This document shows positions 47,801 to 59,800 of a stretch of DNA of 64,000 bases, piece by piece; the stretch's first letter is position 1, and each line of letters opens with the position of its first letter. Source of the DNA: Pelecanus crispus (Eukaryota; Chordata; Aves; Pelecaniformes; Pelecanidae); NCBI RefSeq assembly GCF_030463565.1, contig NC_134675.1:17691862-17755861 (forward strand), in the 5' to 3' direction. Below the pieces are notes generated by a model. The model saw only the letters and a program-made list of their open reading frames with translations, was not told where the DNA came from and made no database searches. The position numbers and the translations under genes are program-made.

Positions 47801-50800
47801 TCTGTGCTCCTCCCAGGTTACCTGTCCTTGCTTCCACCCTCTGTATGCTTCCTTTTTCTGTTTGCAGTTGGCTAGGAGCTCCTTATTCATCCATGCAGGC
47901 CTCCTGGCATTTTTGCCTGACTTCCTAGTCTTTGGGATGGAGCTCTCCGGAGCTTGGAGGAGGTGGTCCTTTAATATTAACCAGCTTTCTTGGGCCCCCG
48001 CTTCCCTCCAGGGCCTTATCCCATGGGACTCTTCCAAGCAGATCTTTGAAGATGCCAAAACCTGCTCTCCTGAAGTCCAGGGTTATGAGCTTGGTTTTTG
48101 CCCTGCTGCCTCCCGTCAGGACCCTGAACTCCACCATCTCATGGTCACTGCAGCCAAGGCTGCCTTTGACCTTCACAACCCCAATGAGCCCCTCCTTGTT
48201 GGTAAGTATGAGGTCCAGCAGAGCATCTCTCTTCCTTGGCTCCTCTACCACTTGGATGAGGAAGTTGATGCTGCCTGGATTGCTTATGCCCTGCTGTGTT
48301 GTCCCTCCAGCAGATATCAGGGTGGTTGAAGTTCCCCATGAGGACCAGGGCCTGCGAACGTGGGGCTACTTCAAGTAGAAGGCCTCATCCACTTGTTCTT
48401 CCTGGTCAGGTGGCCTATAGCAGACACCCACTACAGTGTCACCCTTACCCACCCTGTCTATAATCCTTGCCCAGAAGCTCTCGGGTGGCTCGTCATCCAC
48501 CCCAGACAGAGCTCCAAGCACTCCAGCTGCTCTCTCTTCCCAGCCTGTCCTTTCTGAAGAGCCTGTATCCCTCCATTGCAACAATCCAGTCATGGAAGCC
48601 ATCCCACCATGTCTCCGTGATCCCAACAAGTCTGTAGCCCTGCAACTACACACAGATCTCTAACTCCTCATGTTTATTCCCCATGCTGCACGCATTAGTG
48701 TACAGGCACTTCAGAGAGGCATCCCAACATGTTCACGTCCTAGAAAGTCTTTGAGGGATTTAGCCATAATGGTGCCTTGTAAGCACTTCCTTGCTGTCCT
48801 GGTTTTGGCTGGGATAGAGTTAATTTTCTTCCTAGTAGCTGGCATAGTGCTGTGTTTTGGATTTAGGATGAGAAGAATGTTGATAACACACTGATGTTTT
48901 AGTTGTTGCTAAGTACTGCTTATGCTAGTCAAGGACTTCTCAGCTTCCCATGCTCTGCCAGGTGCACAAGAAACTGGGAGGGGGCACAGCCAGAATAGTT
49001 GATCCAAACTGACCAAAGGGCTATTCCATACCATATGACGTCATGCTCAGTATATAAATTGGGGGGAGGTTGTCCGGGGGGGGGGAGCAATCGCTGCTCG
49101 GGGACTGTCTGGGTATCGGTCGGCGGGTGTTGAGCAATTGCATTGTGCATCACTTGCTTTGTATATTGTTATTACTGTTATTATTATATTGTTATTATTA
49201 CTACTACTATTTTACTTTACTTTCTTTCAATTATTAAACTGTTCTTATCTCAACCCAGGAGTTTTTCTCACTCTTACTCCTCCAATTCTCTCCCCCATTC
49301 CATCGGGGCAGGGGGACTGAGCGAGCGGCTGCCTGGTGCTTAGTTGCTGGCTGGGGCTAAACCACGACAGGCAGAGATACTGAATGCCTTCTTTCCCTCA
49401 GCCATTGGGAGTCAATGTCCTTATGCTCAAGAGGGAGGATATAGAGGATACACGCCACGGGTCACCCTGTGGTCTTACCTGCATAACCATGGAGAGGATA
49501 TGAGGAAGTGGGATGGAAACTCTACCTTGACCGTAGAGGCACAGGTGCGTGAGTTGCAAGGAAAAAACAATCACAAATGGGGGTTCTTCCAGGAAAAGCG
49601 CTGCTCTGGTCTCCAGTGGGAAGTTTCCCAGACAGGGGAGAAGGGCTGATCTTACTCCTGATTTTAATAAAGGAACTCCTGACTCGTATTTACAGGAAGT
49701 GAACAAAGAATACTATGACCAGGATTAGAGGGGCCTTGCCTCCAGCCAGGTGGAGGAAAGGGACAACAGGGTTTCCTGGACTGTGAGGATTCAATGGCAT
49801 GGCACATCAGACCCACAGGAGTAGAAGGTCCGAGTGGACACTGGTGCACAGTGTACCCTAATGCCATCAAGCTGTACAGGGGCAGAACCCATCTGTATTT
49901 CTGGAGTGACAGGGGGATCCCAACAGCTAACCGTACTGGAGGCCGAGGTGAGCCTAACTGGGCTGGAGTGGCAGAAGCACCCCATTGTGACTGGCCCAGA
50001 GGCTCCGTGCATCCTTGGCATAGACTACCTCAGGAGAGGGTATTTCAAGGACCCAAAAGGGTACTGGTGGGCTTTTGGGATAGCTGACTTGGAGACGGAG
50101 GAAATGAAACAGCTGTCCACCTTGCCCGGTCTCTCGGAGGACCCTTCCGTTGTGGGGTTGCTGAGGGTCGAAGAACAACAGGTGCCGATCACTACCACAA
50201 CAGTGCACCGGGCGGCAATATTGCACCAACCGAGACTCCCCGAATCCCATCCATAAGCTGATTCGTCAACTGGAGAGCCAAGGAGTGATCAGCAAGACTC
50301 ACTCACCCTTTCACAGTCCCATATGGCCAGTGCGAAAGTCTAATGGGGAGTGGAGACTAACATAGAATCATAGAATCATAGAATGCTTTGGGTTGGAAGG
50401 GACCTTTAGAGGTCATCTAGTCCAACCCCCCTGCAGTGAGCAGGGACAGCTTTAACTAGATCAGGTTGCTCAGAGCCCCATCCAACCTGACCTTGAATGT
50501 TGCCAGAGATGGGGCCTCTACCACCTCTCCGGGCAACCTGTTCCACAGCTTCACCACCCTCATTGTAAAAAATTTCTTTCTAATGTCTAGTCTAAATCTA
50601 TTCTTCTTTAGTTTAAATCCGTTATTCCTTGTCCTGTCACAACAGGCCTTGTTAAAAAGATTCCCCCCATCCTTCCTGTAGGCCCCCTTTAAGTACTGGA
50701 AGGTCGCAATAAGGTCTCCTCGCAGCCTTCTCTTCTCTAGGCTGAACAATCCCAACTCTCTCAGCCTGTTCTCATAGGAGAGGTGTTCCAGCCCTCAGAT

Positions 50801-53800
50801 CATTTTTGTGGCCCTCTTCTGGACCCGCTCTAGCAGGTCCATGTCCTTCTTGTGCTGAGGGCCCCAGAGCTGGATGCAGTACTCCAGATGAGGTCTTACC
50901 AGAGCAGAGTAGAGGGGCAGAATCACCTCCCTCGACCTGCTGGCCACGCTTCTTTTGATGCAGCCCAGGATACGGTTGGCTTTCTGGGCTGCAAGCGCAC
51001 ATTGCCGGCTCATGTCCAGCTTTTCATCCACCAGTACCCCCAAGTCCTTCTCCGCAGGGCTGCTCTCAATCTCTTCATCCCCCAGCCTGTACTGATACCG
51101 GGGGTTGCCCCGTCCCAGGTGCAGGACCTTGCACTTGGCCTTGTTGAACCTCATGAGGTTCATCATGGTCTAAATTAAGTCACACCACCACTGAGTGCTG
51201 CTGTGCCAGAGATGCTAGAGTTTCAACACGAACCGGAGTTGATATTGCTAATACATTTTTCTCAACCCCTTTGGCGGCAGAGTTCAGGCCCCAGTTTGCT
51301 TTCACCTGGAGGGGTGTTCAGTACACCTGGATTCGACTGCACCAGGGGTGGAAGCACAGCCCCACCATTTGCCATGGACTGATCCAGACGGCACGGGAAC
51401 AGGGTGAACCTCCAGAACACCTGCAATACATTGATGACATCATTGTGTGGGGCAATACAGCAGAAGATATTTCTGGGAAAGGGGAGAAAATAGTCCAAAT
51501 CCTTCTGAAAGCCGGTTTTGCCATAAAACAAAGTAAGGTCAAGGGACCTGCACAGGAGATCCAGTTCTTAGGAATAAAATGGCAAGATGGACGTCGTCAT
51601 ATCCCAATGGATGTGATCAACAAAATAACAGCCATGTCCCCACCAACTAGCAAAAAGGAAACAAGATTCTTAGGCATTGTGGGGTTTTGGAGAATGCATA
51701 TTCCAAATTACAGTCAGATCGTAAGCCCTCTCTATCAAGTGGCCCGGAAGAAGAACAATTTCAAATGGGGCCCTGAGCCTTTGAAAAACTGCATGGGAGA
51801 TAGTTCATGCAGTAGCCCTTGGGCCAATCCAGGCAGGGCAGGCTATAAAAAATGTGCTCTACACCGCAGCTGGGGAGAATGGCCCTACCTGGAGCCTCTG
51901 GCAGGAAGCACCAGGGGAGACTCGAGGTCGACCCCTAGGGTTTTGGAGTCGGGGATACAGAGGATCTGAGGCCCGCTATACTCCAACTGGGAAAGAGATA
52001 TTGGCAGCATATGAAGGGGTTCGAGCTGCTTCGGAAGTGGTTGGTACTGAAGCACATCTCCTGCTGGCACCCCGACTGCCGGTGCTGGGCTGGATATTCA
52101 AAGGGAGGGTTCCCTCTACACATCATGCAACTGATGCTACGTGGAGTAAGTGGGTCGCACTAATCACACAGCGGGCTTGAATAGGAAACCCCAGTCGCCC
52201 AGGAATCTTGGAAGTGATCATGGACTGGCCAGAAAGCAAAGATTTTGGAATATTGCCAGAGAAGGATGTGACGTGTGCTGAAGAAGCCCCACTGTATAAT
52301 AAACTGCCAGAAAATGAGAAGCAGTATGCCCTGTTCACTGATGGGTCCGGTGGTCTTTTGTGAAAATATCGGAGATGGAAAGCTGCTTTACGATGTCCTA
52401 CACAACAAGTCGCAGAAACTACTGAAGGAGAAGGGGAGTCGATTCAATTTGCTGAACGAAAAAAGGGGCCGGTCCTTTATCTCTATACTGACTCATGGAT
52501 GGTGGCAAATGCCCTGTGAGGGTGGTTGCAGCAATGGAAGCAGAGCAACTGGCAGCGCAGAAGCAAACCCATCTGGGCTGCTGCATCGTGGCAAGATATT
52601 GCTGCCTGGGTAGAGAACCTGGATGTAAAAGTTTGTCACGTAGATGCTCACGTACGCAAGAGTCGGGCCACTGAAGAACATCAAAACAACCATCAGGTGG
52701 ATCAGGCCGCTAAGATTGAATTGGCTCAGGTGGATCTGGACTGGCAACATAAGGGTGAATTATTTATAGCTCAGTGGGCCCATGACACCTCAGGCCATCA
52801 AGGAAGAGATGCAACATATAGATGGGCTCGTGATCGAGGGGTGGACTTGCCCATGGACACTATTGCACAGGTTATCCATGAATGTGAAACATGCGTTGCG
52901 ATCAAACAAGCCAAGTGGTTCAAGCCTCTCTGGTATGGAGGACGATGGCTGAAATATAAATATGGGGAGGCCTGGCAGGTTGATTATATCACACTCCCAC
53001 AAACCTGCCAAGGCAAGCGCCATGTGCTCACCATGGTGGAAGCAACCACCAGATTACTGGAAGCGTATTCCTTGCCCTATGCCACCGCCCGGAACACCAT
53101 CCTGGGCCTTGAAAAACAAGTCTTATGGAGACATGGCACCCCAGAAAGAATCGACTCGGACAATGGGACTCATTTCCGAAACAACCTCATAGACACCTGG
53201 GCCAAAGAGCATGGCACTGAGTGGGTATATCACATCCCCTCTCGTGCACCAGCCTCTGGGAAAATTGAGTGACACAATGGACTGTTAAAGAATACCCTGA
53301 GAGCAATGGGACATTCAAACATTGGGATATGCATTTAGCAAAGGCCACCTGGTTAGTCAACACTAGGGGATCTGCCAATCGAGCTGGCCCTGCCCAATCA
53401 AAACATTTATGCACTGTAGAAGGGGATAAAGACCCTGTAGTGTACATGAAAAATATGCTGGGGAAGACAGTCTGGGTTACTCCTGCCTCTGGCAAAGGCA
53501 AACCCATTCGTGGGATTGCTTTTGCTCAAGGACCTGGGTGCACTTGGTGGGTGATGCGAAAGGGTGGGGAAGTCCAATGTGTACCTCAAGGGGATTTGAT
53601 TTTGGGTGAAAATAGCCAATGAACTGAATGGTGTGATGTTAATTGCTCTATAATACTGTATGTCATCTCTTTTATGGTAGCTATATGCCATATCAGTGGT
53701 ATTACAGTAAGAACCACCCAGATTAATGAAGAACAAACTTTAATAAAACTGAGCAATGTGTAGCAGTGATGGAACCAGAACTCGCTTCAGCATGCAACAG

Positions 53801-56800
53801 TCCAACATCGCACACCACCTCTCCTGCTCTGAAAGACTGTGATGACAGATGGAACCCAAAGTCATGGACTAAATGAACTCAATGGACATTTTAGAGGGAT
53901 GGCCCATAGACTAAGGGAATGATATCTGTGTGTATATATCAAAAGACGGGGAAAGTGGTGGTGACTAATTGGAATGTATTGGAAAGGGTAAGACCTGGGC
54001 ATGACGTAGATGGTATAGAATAAGGGGTGAATACTGTCCTGGTTTCGGCTGGGATAGAGTTAATTTTCTTCCTAGTAGCAGGCATAGTGCTGTGTTTTGG
54101 ATTTAGTATGAGAATAATGTTGATAACATGCTGATGTTTTAGTTTTTGCTAAGTAGCCCTTACGCTAGTCAGGGACTTTTCAGCTTCCCATGCTCTGCCA
54201 GGTGCACAAAAAGCTGGGAGGGGGCACAGCCAAGATAGTTGATCCAAACTGACCAAAGGGGTATTCCATACCATATGACGTCATGCTCAGTATATAAACT
54301 GAGGGGGGGTTGGCCGGGGGCAGCGATCACTGCTCGGGGATGGGCTAGGTGTTCGTTGGTGGGTGATGAGTGGTTGCATCACTTTTTTTTTTTCCCCTGT
54401 GGGTTTTGTTCCTCTTCTTGTTGTTTTCCTTTTCACCATATTATTTTTATTTATTTTTTATTATTATTATATTTCAATTATTAACCTGTTCGTATCTCAA
54501 CCCACGCGTTTTCTTACTTTTGTTCTTCTGATTCTCTCCCCATCCCACCAGTGGGGGGAGGTTGAGCGAGCGGCTGCGTGGTTCTTAGTTGCCGGCTGGG
54601 GTTAAACCACAACAGCATTTCAGACATGGAAGGAAACTAGTTGTTTCAGACTCAGTCCAAAGACAAGTGAAGAACAGTACTGGACCATCCTCAGGTGTAA
54701 ATACGTTGACTCTTATGTAGTATCAGGCCTGTATGCTCCCATTTGCCAGTAAGGCAAAGGAAAAGAAGCTACAGGTAGCACCAGGTTAGTAGCCCAAAAG
54801 GATCCCAAGACTCCAACATAAGAGGGTGACAATTTATGTAAAAATCAAAGCAGTAATCTGCTCTAGAACTAGGATGTGTCCCATGTCACTAAGTTGTCGG
54901 ACAGCCCTTAGCTCTGTGTAGGTACAGTTATGTTGGCTGGTAGCTACTCACACCACATACAAGTCAACCCAAATGGATTCAGGACTTGTGATCCCTTTGG
55001 CAAACAGCACTTTGGTGAGGTGCATCAGGGGCTTGTGTTGTCTGAACCTTGCATGGTTAATTCTTGTTTAACTGTTGGTTCAACCTGAATATAGTGAGCA
55101 TGTATGAACAGCCATTTTACAAAACCCTTAGATTATAAAGCTTGGACTGTTTTTACCATTGCAGTAAAAAGAGCTACTCAGCAGGGAACATTGCGGAGTT
55201 TGATACTGGTAGACAGGAAATACCTTGAGGTTGATTACTGGAAAACAAGAATATTTTAAACCTGAAAGATCACAAGAGAAACAGGCTGCTGAGAACTTCA
55301 AATGTCAGGTAGCAGTTACAGGTACTTAAGTAGTACTTTGAGGAACAAAAAAAGCACTAGGGCTGCAATCAGTGCTAGAAGTGCTTGTGGCAGATACTGA
55401 AGAAAAAGTTAATTCACTAAATTGCATGGGTATCTATCAGCCAACACAGCGTATATAGAAAATTCAAAGACAGATTATATTATTAAAGATGTCAATCACA
55501 TACTATCATACTCTGACAGAACAGACACAAGGGCAAAAATGAGTTCAACAGCTAACTCTAAAGTATAATTGACAAGATATCACAACGTAACTTGTTATCT
55601 GTGATGGGCAATTTTAGTCATAGAAGCATAGAATGGTTTGGGTTTGAAGGGACCTTTAAAGATCATCTAGTCCAACCTCCCTGCCACGGGCAGGGACATC
55701 TTTCACTAGATCAGGTTGCTCAAAGCCCCCTCCGTCCTGACCTTGAACACCTCCAATCATGGGACAGCCACAACTTCTCTGGGCAACCTGTTCCAGTGTC
55801 TCACCACCCTCACTGTAAAAAAATTTCTTCCTTATATCCGTTCTAAATCTACCCTCTTTCAGTTTAAAACCCTTGCCCCTTGCCCTGTCACTATAGGCCC
55901 TGGTAAAAAGTCTCTCTCTGTCTTTCTTATAAGCCCCTTCAATATTGAAAGGCCACAAAAAAAAAAACCCAAACCCTGAGTTTAGTTCTAGGGAGATACC
56001 GCAAAAAACCTACTTTTAAATAGTTTTTTCAGAATACATTACAGTTATCTTTGGCATTTGTTATCCTTTTCATGGTGAATGGTCAAGAAACAACTTCAGA
56101 AACTATATGTGAGGGCTTTTCCTCTTGAAAAATCTGTTGCATGTATTTTAATACAGTCACTTTATCCCATGCAATATAAACATTAAGTTTAAAATTGTAT
56201 TTGTATACAAACATTAGAAAATTTTAAGTGGAAAATAAAACTTATGAATTCAAAAAGCTCAGTGTAAAAGCTTTTTTTGATAACCATAGCTCTGTGTAAT
56301 AAAGGAAAAATGGTTGTTTTCACTACTACTACAAAAATAATACAATGAAACTTACATCTTTTTCTTTTTGGAGGCTGTCTACTTTTTCTTTCAACTGTTT
56401 GCATTCATAATCTAGTTTATCTGCTTTCTTGGATTCTTCAGATAATCTGTTTTGCAATTCCACTGCCTGTGAGAGCAAAAAGCAATAATTTGTCTGCAAT
56501 TATTAACATTAAAAGAAAACATATGAAAGAAAGTAGTTAATGACCATGCGCCAGCAGTCAAGTAAGTGAAATATTTACCTACAGGACAGTCTAAAATTCT
56601 TTTTCATTAATTGTTATATGTTTCAATATAGAAAATAATTTAAAAAAAAAGAATTCAAATACTAGGCCTTAGTGCAAATAAAAGAAACAACAAAAAGAAG
56701 TATCTTTAAAAATTTACATACAAGTGAGATTTACAGGAAAAGCTGTATAATCCTATGAACCAAAGAGTTTAGGACTAGCAGAATAATCCTCCTACTTTCA

Positions 56801-59800
56801 GAGAAGCCAAGGAAAAGAAAAACTTCTCAAGAAACCTTTTGTCATCTCTTTTTCTACAAACCTCACTCAGAAGTCAGGCTCCAGTTCATGCAATTAGGTA
56901 AATTTTCTTGTACTTAGACATTTGTTATTGTTTATTATACACAAACATGAAAATTCAGCTGCAGGCTCATTATCAGTTTTCTTTATTTCAAGGGGCAATA
57001 TGTTCCTAACAAAATCTTGTAGATATTTTTCAAGCTGTAAGTTAGCAAAGAGCTTTTAAAACTAAAAAAGAAGTTTAAAAGCTTAGCAGAAAAGATCAGT
57101 GAGCACAAGACAACTCAGCAAAGTTCTCAGCCTTTACTAGTGTAGACTCAATCTCAGAATGTTAACAACGTAACACAGAGTAAAGACTGACTGGCAAACA
57201 CATAAACTGAATGAAGACTCAGCTGAAGATATATAATTAATTCTTATAGCAGGACACAGAGTTAGGACTTCTGGAAACTAATTTGTTTGCCACATTTCAT
57301 ATTTATACTTTCTTCATTCATGTTTTGGTCTCAAAGGTGTATTCAGGAGGAGCCCAACTTTATAGACATTGAGGGCAAACAGACTGTGTGTTTGTTCTGA
57401 GACAGTGTGGTTAAAATGAAAGAAACTCAAGTCTGCCAGATTAGAGGCCTGGGCTTTATTCCAGTCTCAGCCAGCAGTAAAGTTCCGTACAACACATCAG
57501 CTCCTCAGTTGTAAAATCTCATCCATAAAACATTGGGAATGAGGGAGAAGAGATATTATTTGCAGATGCACAGCTTAGACATAAAGAACAAAGTCTCACC
57601 TTTAAAAATCTGCATCATCATTGAAATAAGCATGATCAGATGCAAACATCAGGGATAACACAACTGTAATGGGTGCTCTTTGGAAGAATTATTCTTTTTA
57701 TGAGCAAATGAGATATTAATGCTGTGTGAAAGAGTGTCTCCTATATTTCCTTTTCCCCTTGATTGCATGTTACTTCAGCCTTTTTCTTATCCAAGTTCTG
57801 TTTTTTTTCTGGTGGAATCAATTGGACTATAATAACAATCAGCCCAGGGAGGTGCAAGCTAATTGCCCTACTTATCAAGATGGCCAAATGCAGGGAAAGA
57901 GCTTTCAAGTTTGAGGGATGCACATCTCTCCAGGGCTTGCAATGCTCTTGGTGCCTGTTTTTTGTATCTTTTTAAATTCTGCTGTGGATTGACATGTAGG
58001 GACACCTGTAGTGTGACCATTCAAGGTTAAAGGAAGTCAGAATAAAGACAAGACACTGTTCACATAAATCGAGCTCAAGCTGGCCCTGCAAAAAGGATCT
58101 TAGAATGATGGCAGATCAATGTACTGTAGATGCAAAAAGGAGATATGCACACGTCTTCCACCTTTATAGAAATAGTCACATCCCTCTCAGTGAAACAGGA
58201 AAATAAACAGATGTTCTCCACTCCTGAGGGCTCTGGTGATACACAAGGTACTTTTCTTGATGCATATATGCAACAAGGATGATATAGAGGAAGGAGGATG
58301 TATACTTTCTAGCCACAGATGGACAAATTCAGGTTAGAAACTGAAAGAAAAAAAATCTTACTTAACCACTAGAATAAATTACTAAGGCTATGGTGGATTC
58401 CCCACTGCTGGAAATTTTCAAGTGAAAAGTGGATGCTTTTTCTGAGAAAGAAGCTCTAATTCTAGCCCCACTACTGAACTTGAATTAGGAATAATTTGAT
58501 AAACCTGTTACTTTTTGAGAGGTAAGACTGTTCATTGACAAAAGTAACACAAACTTGACATAATGACCAACAAGCAATGTAGGGAGGGAGGAAGAAAAGT
58601 ATTTACAAAAGAAGCAAACACAAGGAGTTTTTTTTGTTTGTTTTTTACTTTGAGGTATAAGCCATGTTTCAAAGAAGAAATGTTGAGAAATGCAGAGAAT
58701 TACTGCACTGATGATGTTCTCACCTGTCTCTTGTATGTCTCCAGCTGGCTACGTGCTGCATTGGCTTTCCTTAGTTCTTCCTCCAGGCTCACAGTGTTTT
58801 TCATGTACACTGTATTCTTCTCTTCTAATAGTCTCACTTGCCGCCGCAAATCACCCAGGTCTTCCAGTTTCTTTTTGTATGACTCTACCTGACTTTCTAA
58901 CTTGGCCACTTTATCAGAAGAATGCCTGGGAAGACAAGATATTGAACATTTGTATCAAATCTGTACTTGGAAGACTAAAAATCAATGTAGAAAACATTCC
59001 CAGACATCAAGGGAGCAGAAGAACACGCGCATCCTCACACACTACTAAATGTCTTGGTTTTCAAGCTGTCTGCTCCCCCCCCCATTAGTTGACACAAAGT
59101 GCTGTTATCAGAAGTGCTTCTGAATGGCATAATTCTTCCTATAATTTCCTTATCTGCTTCCAATATTAATTAAAAAATAAATTAACACTCCTACAATTGC
59201 AACCTATTTCCTTCCAATTCTAAATTCATCCTCAGAAGCCACTGCTTTGCCAGAGTAAAAATAATATTTTCTGCCCTTCACTTTTTTTTTTTAAAGATAA
59301 CCAGGGATAAACGTGTTCTGAAAAAGGAAATGGCAAATTTATGCTAACAGCTATTATATCCATTTCCCAAGCAGTCATACAGGATTACCATGATAGTTTT
59401 GGAGTCTGAATCCTTTTTAACAAAAATGCAAGACAGAGCTCAGTTTATAATACATTCAAACAGAGTTTTCTCAATATTGGATCATTACTTTAAATTGTAA
59501 CAAACTCCTAAGTAATTCACAGCTTGATTGAAAACAAACTACATTAGGAAAATATCCTCTAATTTGAAAGTTTTCACAAAAATTTCAAACACCCAAAACC
59601 TGTAAGCTAACAATAGCAAATGAATCCCCATAGCCATACTCAGCAGTGTGAAACTAGAATGAATTCATCTGAACTGAACTTTTTGGTAATCTGATATCAG
59701 ACTGCTTGACACACAAGTTAGAACCATCATTTTGATGGCCACAGAGTGGCTTTTACTTACTTGCTTAAGAAGTGTTTTAATACATATCCATCCTTAAAAC

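Larger units (their letters stand above)
44808..48794 (-). mobile_element. CR1 LINE, about 2.8 kb, interrupted by two LTRs
   Basis: The 3' tail lies at 44808-44840. The C-terminal region continues to about 45415, RT resumes at 45984-46727 ([19 protein letters not shown] near 46390), then RT/endonuclease at 47310-48794 ([16 protein letters not shown] near 47870; CSDHEMVEF near 48135; [10 protein letters not shown] near 48620). It is broken by many stops. Its 5' end abuts the ERV arm 2 LTR at 48795. The stretch 48090-48794 is the inverted counterpart of 33232-33936. Confidence 0.93.
48795..54614 (+). mobile_element. ERVL-like endogenous retrovirus, arm 2 (inverted copy)
   Basis: It has the same order as arm 1 in plus orientation: 5' LTR 48795-49369, gag end, protease, nested CR1 (50361-51175, minus), RT, RNase H, integrase, 3' LTR 54035-54614. 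It lies antisense to HOOK3 in intron C-D. Differences from arm 1 in the coding parts are few (for example Pro/His in RT near 51330, Asn/Ile after the protease DTGA, Val/Met and Glu/Gly in the nested CR1). The outer flanks CTTGC and GCATT are not a target duplication. Confidence 0.87.

Noticed and set aside
53623..54034. Possible env gene between integrase and 3' LTR
   Set aside because: Only about 410 bp remain, without a long frame, signal peptide or transmembrane segment. The family appears to lack env.
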